Shown in pieces: positions 32,498 to 42,077 of a stretch of 64,000 nucleotides of DNA (its first letter is position 1; each line of letters starts with the position of its first letter). The DNA lies in the IMG/VR virus record IMGVR_UViG_3300047157_000105, positions 1-64,000 of that record. The stretch is one strand, 5' to 3'. The notes under the pieces are model-generated. The model was not told the DNA's origin, did no database searches, and was given only the letters and a program-made list of their open reading frames with translations. Source of the DNA: a virus. A program made the translations under genes and the position numbers.

Positions 32498-34033
32498 ATG
32501 TTCGGGGGTGCCGATGTAGAACATCCATGGACTAAAGAGGAATTAGTTGAATACAAAAAATGTTTAGATGACCCTAAATATTTTGCTAAGAAGTATTGTA
32601 AAGTAATCCACCTCGACAAAGGCTTAATACCCTTTGACCTATACCCGTATCAAGAGAAAATGTTTGACTCATTTACGGCCCATCGCTTTAATATAGTTCT
32701 GGCATGTCGTCAGAGCGGTAAATCTATTGCTGTGGTCGCGTATCTTCTATGGTATGCTATATTCAAAGGGGAACAGGTTGTAGGTGTACTTGCAAATAAA
32801 GAAGCAATTGCAAGAGAGATGTTAGCACGTATTACTCTCATGTTAGAAAACCTACCATTCTTTCTACAACCAGGGTGTACTGCACTTAATAAGAAGTCTA
32901 TAGGCTTCTCAAATAATAGTAGAATCATTGCTGCAGCCACATCATCAAGCTCTATTCGTGGTATGTCACTTAATCTTGTTTACCTCGATGAGTTTGCATT
33001 TGTAGATAACGCTGCAGAATTTTATACATCAACATATCCAGTTATCTCATCTGGTAAAACATCTAAGATTATTATCACATCTACAGCCAATGGTATTGGT
33101 AATATGTACCATAAACTATATGAAGGTGCTGTGCAAGGAACAAATGAATTTACACCAACTCGTGTAGACTGGTGGGATGTACCAGGAAGAGATGAAGATT
33201 GGAAGAAGATGACAATAGAGAATACATCCGAACTCCAGTTTGACCAGGAATTCGGCAATAGTTTTCACGGTACAGGAAACACATTAATATCTGCTGATAT
33301 ATTATTAGCGTTAAGATCTGCAGAGCCACAGGAATACTATAACAATGTAAAGATCTTTGACCACCCTCAAGAAGGTCATAATTATATCATGTTTGTCGAT
33401 GTATCTCGTGGAAGAGGTCAAGATTATTCAACATTTACAATTATAGATATATCATGTAACCCCTTTGCACAGGTATGTACATACCGTGATAATATGATAA
33501 GCCCTTTATTATTTCCTGACCTGTTATACAAGTATGCTACACACTATAACGAAGCTCATGTTGTAGTTGAATCAAACGATGCAGGACAAGTTGTATGTAA
33601 TGGTTTATATTATGATTTAGAATATGAGAACGTATTCGTAGAATCTATGGTGAAAGCAAATGCAATCGGTGTTACTATGACAAGTAAAGTTAAAAGGATT
33701 GGATGTTCTAACCTTCGTGATATTATGTCACAGAAGAAGTTAATAATAAAAGATGAAGAAACAATTCGAGAAATGTCGACATTTGTAGCAAAAGGATCTT
33801 CATACCAAGCAGATTCTAACTCACATGATGATCTTATGATGAATTTAGTGATGTTTGGATGGTTCACATCCACACCATTCTTTGCAGAATCAACCGATAT
33901 TAATATGAAAACATTGTTATATAAACAAAAAGTACAGCAATTAGAAGATGAAGTCATACCTGTAGGGCATATGCCTCAGCATGAAGAAGGCAATCATCCG
34001 TTCGGGCCTGGGTGGCAAACCTATAAACCTTAA
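32498..34033 (+). CDS. gp17: T4 gp17-like large terminase (5' end frameshifted)
   Basis: 511 residues from ATG 32498. ATPase: Walker A ACRQSGKSIA (about 70-79), Walker B LVYLDEFAF. C-terminal RNase H-like nuclease: FVDVSRGRGQDYS and HDDLMMNL. The expected start is ATG 32467, overlapping the gp16 stop (ATGA): it reads MRETNYLGNPNVRG, a typical gp17 N-terminus, then loses frame at the G5 run (32506-32510). With four Gs it would read straight into ADVEHPW of this frame. So the true protein is likely about 521 residues. Confidence 0.93.
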   Translation: MFGGADVEHPWTKEELVEYKKCLDDPKYFAKKYCKVIHLDKGLIPFDLYPYQEKMFDSFTAHRFNIVLACRQSGKSIAVVAYLLWYAIFKGEQVVGVLANKEAIAREMLARITLMLENLPFFLQPGCTALNKKSIGFSNNSRIIAAATSSSSIRGMSLNLVYLDEFAFVDNAAEFYTSTYPVISSGKTSKIIITSTANGIGNMYHKLYEGAVQGTNEFTPTRVDWWDVPGRDEDWKKMTIENTSELQFDQEFGNSFHGTGNTLISADILLALRSAEPQEYYNNVKIFDHPQEGHNYIMFVDVSRGRGQDYSTFTIIDISCNPFAQVCTYRDNMISPLLFPDLLYKYATHYNEAHVVVESNDAGQVVCNGLYYDLEYENVFVESMVKANAIGVTMTSKVKRIGCSNLRDIMSQKKLIIKDEETIREMSTFVAKGSSYQADSNSHDDLMMNLVMFGWFTSTPFFAESTDINMKTLLYKQKVQQLEDEVIPVGHMPQHEEGNHPFGPGWQTYKP

Positions 34034-34037
34034 TAAG

Positions 34038-34045
34038 TATAAATA
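34038..34045 (+). promoter_or_regulatory. Late promoter box TATAAATA
   Basis: Exact consensus 4 nt after the gp17 stop; upstream member of a tandem pair before gp18. Confidence 0.6.
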
Positions 34046-34079
34046 AGTATATTGAGAAAATTCGTATTATGATAAATCT

Positions 34080-34087
34080 TATAAATA
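34080..34087 (+). promoter_or_regulatory. Late promoter box TATAAATA (tandem)
   Basis: Exact consensus 19 nt before the gp18 ATG, with an AAGGA ribosome site in between. Two tandem late boxes fit the high demand for sheath protein. Confidence 0.7.
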
Positions 34088-34106
34088 ACATGACAAAGGA
34101 ATAAAT

Positions 34107-35798
34107 ATGGCAGATCTATACTCACCTGGCGTACAGGTAAAAGAAATTGATTTGACTAATGTCGTACCGTCGGTATCATCTACAATAGGAGCTATGGCTG
34201 GAGCATTCCAGTGGGGCCCATGCGAAGAGATAACTACTGTAACTAGCGAAACGGAATTAGTAGATCAGTTTGGAAAACCAAATGCAGATACGTTTGAAAG
34301 CGTTCTGTCGGCAGCCCAATTTTTAAGTTATGGCAACGCGCTAAAAGTTGTCAGAGCTGTAGGAACATCAGCACGTAACGCGACAGCGTCAGGTACTGGA
34401 ATTTTAGCAAAAAATGATAGCCACTTTGATACATTAACAATTGCAGCTGGAGATTGGGTTATGGCCCGTCATCCTGGTGTTATAGGTACGGCGTTAACTG
34501 TAGAAGTTGCAACTGATCCATCATCTTGGACAGCTAACGCAAGTTGGAAATTATGGACTGATAGTGCTCCTGGCACATCAGCTGGAGCCGCTGCAGTAGG
34601 TGGTTCAAATGATGAAATTCATATCGTAGTTAGAGATTTTACTGGTGCTATAACAGGAACAGCTGGTTCAGTTCTTGAATCTTTTCAACACTTAAGTCAA
34701 GCTAATGATGTTAAAGCAGAAGACGGTACAACTCTATACTATAAAGATCATATTAATGCAAGATCAAAATGGATTCGTATCGGAAATCACTCAGCAGCAA
34801 GTGGAAAAGCATTAACAGATGCAGGAGAATCAGCAGCAGGTAATGCATTTACAAGAGTGAATGTATTCTTTTCTAATCTGTCTGGTGGAGTAGATGATAA
34901 TGCGTTAACTTTAGGTGAAACTACTGCTATGTATAATAAATTTGCTGATGCAGAAACAGTTGATTTAAGTTTAGTGTTCCAAGCAAACTCAGGATTAAGC
35001 AATACTGAGACAAGAACATTAAGTAATTATATAACTGCACTATGTGCAGCAAGAAAAGATGCAGTGGGTTTTGTCTCTCCTGAAAGAGCGGCAACGGTTG
35101 GCGTAGCAGTACCGCTTACTCCGGTAGCAGCATGGAGAACAAATTTAACTTCAACGTCTTACGGCTTTGCAGATTCAAGTTCTCTATATGTTTACGATAA
35201 GTACAATGATGTTTATCGTTGGATATGTGCAGCTGGATCTATGGCAGGACTAGCAGCAAATGCGGATTTAACTGCAGATGCATGGTTCTCACCAGCTGGA
35301 TTCACGAGAGGTAATGTTCGAAATGTTACTAAACTAGCATGGAACCCTAACCAAGCGGATAGAGATGAGTTATATAGGACAGGTGTAAACCCGATTGTAA
35401 CTTTCCCTGGTCAAGGTACAGTGTTATTTGGTGACAAAACAATACAATCTAAAGCAAGTGCATTTGATAGAATCAATGTTCGTAGATTGTTTATTGTTCT
35501 TGAGAAAGCAGTATCTACAGCGTCGAAAGCATCATTATTCGAATTTAATGATGAATTTACGAGAGCTCAATTTAGAAATATGGTTGAGCCATTTTTGAGA
35601 GATGTTCAGGGAAGAAGAGGTATTACAGACTTTAAGGTTGTTTGTGATGGTACTAATAACACTGGTAACATTATAGATAGCAATAAGTTTGTTGCTGATA
35701 TTTATGTCAAACCTGCAAGATCTATTAACTTTATAACATTAAACTTTATTGCCACGAGAACTGGTGTTGAGTTTAGTGAAATTGCAGGAGGTAATTAA
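34107..35798 (+). CDS. gp18: T4 gp18-like contractile tail sheath protein
   Basis: 563 residues. MADLYSPGVQVKEIDLTNVV, then IGAMAGAFQWGPCEE and VDQFGKPNADTFESVLSA match the gp18 N-terminus. The conserved C-terminal region includes FDRINVRRLFIVLEKAV and AQFRNMVEPFLRDVQGRRGI, and ends DIYVKPARSINFITLNFIAT. It contracts to drive the tube through the envelope. Shorter than T4 gp18 (659), as usual for marine relatives. Confidence 0.95.
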   Translation: MADLYSPGVQVKEIDLTNVVPSVSSTIGAMAGAFQWGPCEEITTVTSETELVDQFGKPNADTFESVLSAAQFLSYGNALKVVRAVGTSARNATASGTGILAKNDSHFDTLTIAAGDWVMARHPGVIGTALTVEVATDPSSWTANASWKLWTDSAPGTSAGAAAVGGSNDEIHIVVRDFTGAITGTAGSVLESFQHLSQANDVKAEDGTTLYYKDHINARSKWIRIGNHSAASGKALTDAGESAAGNAFTRVNVFFSNLSGGVDDNALTLGETTAMYNKFADAETVDLSLVFQANSGLSNTETRTLSNYITALCAARKDAVGFVSPERAATVGVAVPLTPVAAWRTNLTSTSYGFADSSSLYVYDKYNDVYRWICAAGSMAGLAANADLTADAWFSPAGFTRGNVRNVTKLAWNPNQADRDELYRTGVNPIVTFPGQGTVLFGDKTIQSKASAFDRINVRRLFIVLEKAVSTASKASLFEFNDEFTRAQFRNMVEPFLRDVQGRRGITDFKVVCDGTNNTGNIIDSNKFVADIYVKPARSINFITLNFIATRTGVEFSEIAGGN

Positions 35799-35800
35799 TC

Positions 35801-36352
35801 ATGGCGATTTTAGGCGTAGATGATATAAAAGCCCAATTACAGGGCGGCGGAGCAAGACCTAATCTATTCCAGGTCACTATGAACTTTCCAGCTGGTATAA
35901 CTGGCAGAGCAAGCAACTTGACTGGGGCTGGACAAACTAAAGCTAGTTATATGTGTAAAATGGCTTCATTGCCAGGTAGCACTATTGCACCAATTGAGGT
36001 TCCTTTTAGGGGTCGTAAATTGCAAATAGCTGGTGATAGAACATTTGATCCTTGGAGTATTACTGTAATAAATGATACTGACTTTGGTGTACGTAACAAA
36101 TATGAAGAGTGGATGAACGAGATTAACGAGCATAAAAGAAATACTGGATTAACAGATCCTACTTCTTATATGGCTGATATGATTGTTGATCAACTTGATA
36201 AAGATGGTACAGTACTAAAGAGTTATGATATCAGAGGAACTTTTCCTACAACTTTAGGACCGATCGAGCTTGACTATGGCTCAGAGAACGTTATCGAAGA
36301 GTTTGAGGTTGAGTTACAAATACAGTATTGGGAGTCTAATACAACAACGTAA
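35801..36352 (+). CDS. gp19: T4 gp19-like tail tube protein
   Basis: 183 residues. Starts MAILGVDDIKAQLQGGGARP; contains MASLPGSTIAPIEVPFRGRK and GDRTFDPWSITVINDTDFGVRN, hallmark gp19 segments, and ends with the typical VIEEFEVELQIQYWE. Polymerises inside the sheath. Follows gp18 by 2 nt and is closed by a terminator. Confidence 0.95.
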   Translation: MAILGVDDIKAQLQGGGARPNLFQVTMNFPAGITGRASNLTGAGQTKASYMCKMASLPGSTIAPIEVPFRGRKLQIAGDRTFDPWSITVINDTDFGVRNKYEEWMNEINEHKRNTGLTDPTSYMADMIVDQLDKDGTVLKSYDIRGTFPTTLGPIELDYGSENVIEEFEVELQIQYWESNTTT

Positions 36353-36371
36353 ATCATCGATATAACATAAG

Positions 36372-36395
36372 GAGTGCCTTCGGGCACTCTTTCTT
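36372..36395 (+). terminator. Rho-independent terminator after gp19
   Basis: GAGTGCC-TTCG-GGCACTC forms a perfect 7-bp stem with a C(UUCG)G tetraloop, followed by TTTCTT. It lies 20 nt after the gp19 stop and before a new late box. Confidence 0.9.
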
Positions 36396-36401
36396 AAGTG
36401 T

Positions 36402-36409
36402 TATAAATA
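36402..36409 (+). promoter_or_regulatory. Late promoter box TATAAATA
   Basis: Exact consensus between the gp19 terminator and the gp20 ATG (36445); leader about 30 nt containing AAGGA. Confidence 0.72.
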
Positions 36410-36444
36410 ATATTTAAGAAAGAGTGTTTAAGGAATAAAATTTT

Positions 36445-37950
36445 ATGGCAGAAAGCAGATCACTATTTGGTTTTGAATTTAAAAGAAAATCAATAGAGCA
36501 AAACAAAAAACCAGTATCGTTTACCCCAGATAACGAGGATGGTGCATATGAGATATCACCAACAGGTGGTTATTTTGGTCAATACATGGATCTTAGTGGA
36601 GATAAGTATCAATCCGATAAAGATCTAATCATGAAATATCGATCGATAGCTGCATATCCTGAAGTAGATATGGCTATTGAAGATATATGTAATGAAGCAA
36701 TTACAGATGAGAATGGTGTTATCGCTAAGCTAAACCTTGATAACCTAGACCAAGCAGATAAAGTTAAAGAGCTTATTCAAGATGAATTTCAAAGGATTCT
36801 TAATTTAACTAACTTCTCATCTACAGCATACGACACATTTAGACGTTGGTATATTGATGGACGTTTATTCTATCATGTTATTATTAATCCAAATAAGACT
36901 GATGCTGGTATAATTGAATTAAGACAGATAGATCCTACAAAGATTCGTAAGATTAAAGAAACTGAGAAGGTTAAAGATCCTAAGACTGGTGCTGATCTTG
37001 TTAAAGAAGTTGCTGAGTATTATTTGTACCAAGATGATTCAATGACTCAAAATGGTGAGGGTTTACGTATTAACACTGATGCTATTATTCAGGTTAACTC
37101 AGGAATGTTAAATGAAGAACGTAATAAGGTTGTTGGCTATTTAAATAAAGCCCTTAAACCTATTAATCAATTAAGTATGATGGAAGACTCACTTGTTATC
37201 TATCGTATATCTAGAGCACCTGAACGTAGAATATTTTATATTGATGTTGGTAATCTACCTAAAGGTAAAGCAGAAGAATATTTAAATAGCACGATGAATA
37301 GATATCGTAATAAGATCGTATATGATCCTGCTACGGGTAATATTAAAGATGAGAAGGTTCATCGTAATATTATGGAAGATTTTTGGTTACCACGTAGAGA
37401 GGGCGGTCGTGGTACTGAGATTGATACTCTACCTGGTGGTTCTAACCTTGGTGAGATCGAAGATATTCAATACTTCCAAAACAAATTATATAGGTCTTTA
37501 AATATACCTATGTCAAGATTGACTGAAGCAGATGCATTTTCTGTTGGTCGATCTTCAGAAATTACGCGTGACGAACTTAAATTCCAGAAATTTATTGATC
37601 GTATTCGTAATAAGTTCTCAACACTATTTTATGAAGCACTGAAAAGGCAGTTAATCCTGAAGAAGATTATTGTGCCAAGTGACTGGGTAAATATCCGCGA
37701 AGATATAGTTGTTGAGTATTCTAGAGATAACTACTATGCTGAATTGAAGGATGCAGAAATCCTTCGTGAAAGAATAGAAATGGTACAAATGTTAGATGAA
37801 TATATTGGTACGTTCTGGTCTAAAGACTGGGTACGTAGAAATATTCTTAAACTTACTGATGAAGATATTAAACAAATCGCTAAGGATAATAAAGATGATC
37901 CAGTTACACCGGATGATTTCAATCCTGATTTGTCTAATTCAGCGATATAA
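36445..37950 (+). CDS. gp20: T4 gp20-like portal protein
   Basis: 501 residues. YRSIAAYPEVDMAIEDICNE and ERRIFYIDVGNLPKGKAEEY, then VHRNIMEDFWLPRREGGRG and IDTLPGGSNLGEIEDIQYF are strong gp20 signatures; RLTEADAFSVGRSSEITRDE follows. Forms the dodecameric vertex used for head assembly initiation, packaging and DNA exit. Confidence 0.96.
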   Translation: MAESRSLFGFEFKRKSIEQNKKPVSFTPDNEDGAYEISPTGGYFGQYMDLSGDKYQSDKDLIMKYRSIAAYPEVDMAIEDICNEAITDENGVIAKLNLDNLDQADKVKELIQDEFQRILNLTNFSSTAYDTFRRWYIDGRLFYHVIINPNKTDAGIIELRQIDPTKIRKIKETEKVKDPKTGADLVKEVAEYYLYQDDSMTQNGEGLRINTDAIIQVNSGMLNEERNKVVGYLNKALKPINQLSMMEDSLVIYRISRAPERRIFYIDVGNLPKGKAEEYLNSTMNRYRNKIVYDPATGNIKDEKVHRNIMEDFWLPRREGGRGTEIDTLPGGSNLGEIEDIQYFQNKLYRSLNIPMSRLTEADAFSVGRSSEITRDELKFQKFIDRIRNKFSTLFYEALKRQLILKKIIVPSDWVNIREDIVVEYSRDNYYAELKDAEILRERIEMVQMLDEYIGTFWSKDWVRRNILKLTDEDIKQIAKDNKDDPVTPDDFNPDLSNSAI

Positions 37951-37990
37951 ACATAATGTATACATAAAGTTTACTGGAAATAAACATTTT

Positions 37991-37998
37991 TATAAATA
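37991..37998 (+). promoter_or_regulatory. Late promoter box TATAAATA
   Basis: Exact consensus 15 nt before ATG 38014; the leader contains GAGAG. Heads the head-core operon. Confidence 0.65.
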
Positions 37999-38013
37999 CT
38001 TAACAGAGAGATT

Positions 38014-38235
38014 ATGAACACAAGAGAATTAATTGATAATATAAAATCGGGTGATGCGCAAGCAAGCAACAATACTTTTAATAGTATTATGCATGATAAA
38101 TTGATTGACGCATTAGATAATCATAAACAAGAAGTTGCTTCTAAAATGTATGGAGCATCTGATAACGCTCCTGCAGTTGAAGAACCTGCGATGGAGACAG
38201 AGACAGGAGAAGTTGAAGCGGATGCTGACGTTTAA
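38014..38235 (+). CDS. gp67: gp67-like prohead core protein
   Basis: 73 residues: helical N-terminus MNTRELIDNIKSGDAQASNN with SIMHDKLIDALDNHKQEVA, then an acidic Glu/Ala tail. Position directly after the portal and composition match T4 gp67, an internal core protein later cleaved to peptides. Overlaps the next gene by 14 nt. Confidence 0.7.
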   Translation: MNTRELIDNIKSGDAQASNNTFNSIMHDKLIDALDNHKQEVASKMYGASDNAPAVEEPAMETETGEVEADADV

Positions 38236-38452
38236 GGAATCATTTAATGAAGTAATCGAAGCTAAATTAAAGCTCCCGAAAGGTGAAAAGGTAGCCAAGG
38301 AATTAAAAAAACTTGGAAAAAAGAAAAATGTGAGTGCTGTTATCACAAGCAAGTTTAATCTTTATATTGATGGCGTTAAGCTTGATAAGTTTAAAGATAT
38401 GGCTAGTGCTGAAAAAGCAGTTAAAGAATTCATCAAATTAATGGGAGCATAA
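38222..38452 (+). CDS. gp68: gp68-like prohead core protein
   Basis: 76 residues from ATG 38222 (MLTFKESFNEVIEAKLKLPKG), the start chosen because MxxFKxF-type leaders begin many T4-type core proteins. The rest is Lys-rich and ends DKFKDMASAEKAVKEFIKLM. Located between gp67 and the protease as T4 gp68. Assignment rests on position and size. Confidence 0.65.
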   Translation: MLTFKESFNEVIEAKLKLPKGEKVAKELKKLGKKKNVSAVITSKFNLYIDGVKLDKFKDMASAEKAVKEFIKLMGA

Positions 38453-39103
38453 ATGAAGTTAATCACAGAATATACTCAGAATCAGTTGGGTTATTCTATC
38501 CAAGAGGATAAGAAAACTGGCAAGAAGAATGTCGTACTTGAAGGCGTCTTCATGCAAGCTGAGAATAAGAACAAGAATGGTAGAATTTATACTAGAGAAG
38601 TTCTTACAAGAGCCGTTGATAAATTTGTTAACGAGCAAGTAATTACAGGCCGTGCAGTTGGTGAGCTAAATCACCCTGATGGGCCTTCCATTAATTTGGA
38701 TAAAGTTTCTCACAGAATTACCGAACTTAATTGGGATGGTAATAATGTGATGGGAAAAGCACTTATTTTGGATACACCTATGGGACAGATTGTAAAAGGT
38801 CTTGTTGAGGGTGGCGTTCAACTAGGAGTGTCAAGTCGTGGTATGGGAAGCCTTTCAATGAAGAATGGTGTTAACTATGTAGCTGATGATTTCATGCTAA
38901 ACACAGTTGATATTGTTCAGGATCCTTCTGCCCCTAATGCGTTTGTTAACGGCATTATGGAAGGAGTTTCTTATGAGCAGGATAGACCTGGTCATTTTGT
39001 GAAGGTAATTGATGAAGGTGAGACAGAAGTGAAAGAATCTAAAGAGATGTTCTCGGAAGAGCAACAGATCGCAGGTTTTGAGCATTTCCTCTCTAAACTA
39101 TAA
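38453..39103 (+). CDS. gp21: T4 gp21-like prohead protease
   Basis: 216 residues. GVFMQAENKNKNGRIYTREV, then catalytic His in VGELNHPDGPSINLDKVSH and Ser in QLGVSSRGMGSL, the U35/S78 herpes-type prohead protease layout. Cleaves the core and capsid proteins during maturation. Coupled to gp68 by a TAAATG junction. Confidence 0.94.
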   Translation: MKLITEYTQNQLGYSIQEDKKTGKKNVVLEGVFMQAENKNKNGRIYTREVLTRAVDKFVNEQVITGRAVGELNHPDGPSINLDKVSHRITELNWDGNNVMGKALILDTPMGQIVKGLVEGGVQLGVSSRGMGSLSMKNGVNYVADDFMLNTVDIVQDPSAPNAFVNGIMEGVSYEQDRPGHFVKVIDEGETEVKESKEMFSEEQQIAGFEHFLSKL

Positions 39104-39123
39104 TCTCTATAGGAGAAAACATA

Positions 39124-40233
39124 ATGTCTGAAGTTAAAGACGAAATTGTTGAAGATGTAGCAGAGGTTATCGTAGAGGATACGGAAGTAGAAGCAACGGT
39201 AGAAGTACCTGAAGCACCTCTTACGGAAGCTCGTACAGTATCAGCAATACAAGCCTCTATGACAGGAATGTCTAAAGAGGGCCTTGACGCCATCTTTGAA
39301 GCAGCGAAAAAAGCAGAAGCGAAAGCTAAAGTGGAAGACGATGAAGAAGAAGAGGACGATGAAGGTGATGAGGACGAAGGCGATGTAGAAGAAGGAAAGT
39401 CTAAGAAAGAGCAAGTAGACGGAGAAAAAGATCTAGACACAGCTAAAGCTAAGAAAAAGAAAAAGACAGCTGATGATGGATCTGAAATCGAAGTAACTGC
39501 TGAGAAGAAGAAATTTAAAGAAGATGTTGAAGCGTTAATTAAAGACGAAGATACATTATCTGAAGGTTTCAAAGCGAAAGCTGAGACTATTTTTGAAGCT
39601 GCACTGCAATCAAAAATCATTTCTGAAACTGCAAAATTAGAAGAGAGATATGCTTCTGATCTAGCAGGTGAAGTTGAAGCTATTAAAGAAGATTTAGTTG
39701 ACAAGGTTGACGGCTACTTAACATATGTAGTTGAAAACTGGATGAAGGATAACGAAGTTGCGATTGAGCATTCTTTGAAGTCTGAAATCACTGAGTCATT
39801 CATTGATTCACTAGGCCAGTTATTTGCTGAGCATCACATCAACGTTCCTGAAGATAAAGGTGACATCTTAGATGCACTATCTGAAGAAGCGAAAGATGCT
39901 AAAGCTCAATTAAATGACGAAACTGCAAGAGCTATGGAACTTGCTGAGCAAGTTAAAACTTACCAACGTAAGGATATCGTAGCAGAAGCATGTGAAGGCT
40001 TAGCGGCAACTGAAGCAGCAAAAGTAAAAGAATTAGCAGAGGCTGTTGAAGCTGATGATAATCAAGCTTTTGCATCTAAAGTAGCTACAATTAAGGAATC
40101 TTACCTTAAGAAAGATACCGCGGTAGAAGCAACTCCGGAAGTTGATGCTATTACTGAGGATACACAAGAACAAGATGTTTCTGATAATATGAAGAGATAT
40201 CTAAGCGCAATCGAGCGCACAACATCCATCTAA
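39124..40233 (+). CDS. gp22: T4 gp22-like prohead scaffold protein
   Basis: 369 residues, highly acidic. An Asp/Glu run lies at about 76-95 and a Lys/Glu linker follows. Then a long helix (EDVEALIKDEDTLSEGFKAK; KIISETAKLEERYASDLAGE) and VDGYLTYVVENWMKDNEVAI are gp22-specific. Forms the head scaffold and is degraded by gp21. A 203-codon open frame on the opposite strand is an artefact of this composition. Confidence 0.93.
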   Translation: MSEVKDEIVEDVAEVIVEDTEVEATVEVPEAPLTEARTVSAIQASMTGMSKEGLDAIFEAAKKAEAKAKVEDDEEEEDDEGDEDEGDVEEGKSKKEQVDGEKDLDTAKAKKKKKTADDGSEIEVTAEKKKFKEDVEALIKDEDTLSEGFKAKAETIFEAALQSKIISETAKLEERYASDLAGEVEAIKEDLVDKVDGYLTYVVENWMKDNEVAIEHSLKSEITESFIDSLGQLFAEHHINVPEDKGDILDALSEEAKDAKAQLNDETARAMELAEQVKTYQRKDIVAEACEGLAATEAAKVKELAEAVEADDNQAFASKVATIKESYLKKDTAVEATPEVDAITEDTQEQDVSDNMKRYLSAIERTTSI

Positions 40234-40247
40234 TAGGAGAATTTTAA

Positions 40248-41549
40248 ATGGAAATTAATAGACAAGTATTACAGGAAAAATGGGCTCCTGTACTTGAGTC
40301 TCAAGAAGCTGGCAAGATCGGTGATGCGCACAAGCGTGCCGTAACTGCTGTTGTTCTTGAGAACCAAGAAAAAGCGTTTCAAGAAGAGAAGCAGTTAAAT
40401 GAAACTGCTGCTAACGCTACTGGCTCAAACATTGATAATTGGGATCCTGTCCTAATTAGCTTGGTAAGACGTGCGACTCCTGCAATGTTAGCATTTGATC
40501 TAGTTGGCGTACAGCCAATGACTGGACCAACTGGCCTAATCTTTGCTATGAAGTCTAAGTACAGCACACAAGGTGGTACTGAAGCATTGTTCAACGAAGC
40601 TGACACTGGTTTTTCTGGTGCTGCTTCTGGCGATACTGGTGCTGCTGACGCTGGCAACAACGATCCGTTTTCTGGTGACGATCCTTCTTCAGGTGGTTCA
40701 GTAGGTACTGACTCTGACTCTGTTGCTGAGTATATGCCTGGTTCAGGTAACACTACAGCGGTTGCTGAAGCGCAAGGTAACTCTGGTGCTGCTATTCCTC
40801 AAATGGCGTTCTCAATCGATAAGACTACTGTGACTGCAAAGTCTCGTGCTCTTAAAGCTGAGTACACAACTGAGTTAGCGCAAGACCTTAAGGCTATCCA
40901 TGGTCTTTCTGCTGAAACTGAATTGGCAAACATTTTGTCAACTGAGATTCTTGCTGAAATGAATCGTGAAATCATCCGTTTAGTTAACATTGGTGCTAAA
41001 GTTTCTACTCGCGGTAACGCTGCTGGAACTTTCAATGCAACTAATGCTACTGACAACGGTGGTGCTAGATGGTCAATTGAGCGTTACAAAGCTCTAGTTC
41101 AAGCAATTGAGCACGAAGCTAACCAAATTGCTGTTGACACTCGTCGCGGTAAGGGTAACTGGGTACTAGTATCTAACAACGTTGCTGCAGCTCTAAATGC
41201 TGCTGGCGTTATGGACACTGGTATGGGTGCGTTAGGTGCACAGCAAATGGATTCAGATGTAACTGGATCTCTACTTGCTGGTACTTTAAATGGTAACATT
41301 AAAGTGTATGTTGATCCATACGCTGGTGTAGACTATTTCAACGTTGGTTATAAGGGTACTAACCCATATGACGCTGGAATGTTCTATTGCCCATATGTTC
41401 CATTAAGCATGATGAAGACAATCGGTGAGAATGATTTCCAACCGAAAATCGGATTCAAAACTCGTTACGGTATTGCTGACAATCCTTTTGTCACTGCAGG
41501 AAATAACAACAACGTATACTACAGAAAACGTAAGGTCACTGGCCTATAA
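40248..41549 (+). CDS. gp23: T4 gp23-like major capsid protein
   Basis: 433 residues. NTD features NIDNWDPVLISLVRRATPAM and FDLVGVQPMTGPTGLIFAMK, then AEYTTELAQDLKAIHGLSAE, FQPKIGFKTRYGIADNPF and C-terminal VYYRKRKVTGL are all diagnostic. HK97 fold. The first about 60 residues are presumably removed by gp21. Codon use is visibly richer in GCT/GGT/AAC than neighbouring accessory genes, as for a highly expressed gene. Followed by a strong terminator. Confidence 0.97.
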   Translation: MEINRQVLQEKWAPVLESQEAGKIGDAHKRAVTAVVLENQEKAFQEEKQLNETAANATGSNIDNWDPVLISLVRRATPAMLAFDLVGVQPMTGPTGLIFAMKSKYSTQGGTEALFNEADTGFSGAASGDTGAADAGNNDPFSGDDPSSGGSVGTDSDSVAEYMPGSGNTTAVAEAQGNSGAAIPQMAFSIDKTTVTAKSRALKAEYTTELAQDLKAIHGLSAETELANILSTEILAEMNREIIRLVNIGAKVSTRGNAAGTFNATNATDNGGARWSIERYKALVQAIEHEANQIAVDTRRGKGNWVLVSNNVAAALNAAGVMDTGMGALGAQQMDSDVTGSLLAGTLNGNIKVYVDPYAGVDYFNVGYKGTNPYDAGMFYCPYVPLSMMKTIGENDFQPKIGFKTRYGIADNPFVTAGNNNNVYYRKRKVTGL

Positions 41550-41570
41550 TTTTCTAAATATACACAGTGA

Positions 41571-41597
41571 AATCCCCCTTAATTGGGGGATTTTTCT
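41571..41597 (+). terminator. Rho-independent terminator after gp23
   Basis: AATCCCCC and GGGGGATT pair perfectly (8 bp) around TTAATT, followed by TTTCTTT. Located 21 nt after the gp23 stop; the T-run leads directly into the next late box. Confidence 0.9.
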
Positions 41598-41598
41598 T

Positions 41599-41606
41599 TA
41601 TAAATA
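41599..41606 (+). promoter_or_regulatory. Late promoter box TATAAATA
   Basis: Exact consensus; exactly five bases before ATG 41612, so +1 would be the A of the start codon. No ribosome-binding site is present. Confidence 0.6.
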
Positions 41607-41611
41607 ACATT

Positions 41612-42073
41612 ATGCCAAGCACTAATTTTTTAAATCCATCATCGTTTGTAATGTCTTTAGACAGCCAGACATATTCTGGGGTAGAATTCACTGTGCAATC
41701 TGCTTCAATACCTGATGTCTCATCTGAAGGAGCAATATTATCATTTAAATCTGTTAATACTGCAATGGCAGCAGATAAGATTACATATAGCCCCCTTGAA
41801 TTATCTTTTTTAATTGATGAAGATCTTTTAAATTATAAAGAAATATATGATTGGATTAAATCTAATGTAGAAACTGATCAACCAGTTACTAATCATGTGC
41901 GTGACTTAACGCTAACAATTATGAATTCATCAAATAACGTAGCAAAACAAATACGTTTTATTGATGCTCAACCAATAAACCTCTCATCCTTACCATTTGA
42001 AATTACTACAGTAGATGCAGAATATCTAACTGCTGTCGTATCATTCCAATATTCTTATTACGAATTCGTATAA
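41612..42073 (+). CDS. Tail-tube-fold protein, gp3-like
   Basis: 153 residues from ATG 41612 (MPSTNFLNPSSFVMSLDSQ). An in-frame ATG 45 nt upstream lies in the terminator and is unlikely. VEFTVQSASIPDVSSEG resembles the gp19 loop, and FLIDEDLLNYKEIYDWI is typical of tail-tube-family proteins. Position just after gp23 and before UvsY is where marine T4-like phages carry gene 3 (tail completion). gp3 and gp19 share a fold, so the exact name is uncertain. Confidence 0.7.
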   Translation: MPSTNFLNPSSFVMSLDSQTYSGVEFTVQSASIPDVSSEGAILSFKSVNTAMAADKITYSPLELSFLIDEDLLNYKEIYDWIKSNVETDQPVTNHVRDLTLTIMNSSNNVAKQIRFIDAQPINLSSLPFEITTVDAEYLTAVVSFQYSYYEFV

Positions 42074-42077
42074 CACC

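Noticed and set aside
39093-39704. 203-codon minus-strand open frame opposite gp22
   Set aside because: Its Ser-rich sequence is the reverse complement of the acidic GAA/GAT runs of gp22. There is no ribosome site or promoter, and it overlaps a certain gene.
41567-41611. Upstream in-frame ATG for the gp3-like gene
   Set aside because: It would place the first 15 codons inside the gp23 terminator hairpin and upstream of the late box, so it cannot be on the late transcript.
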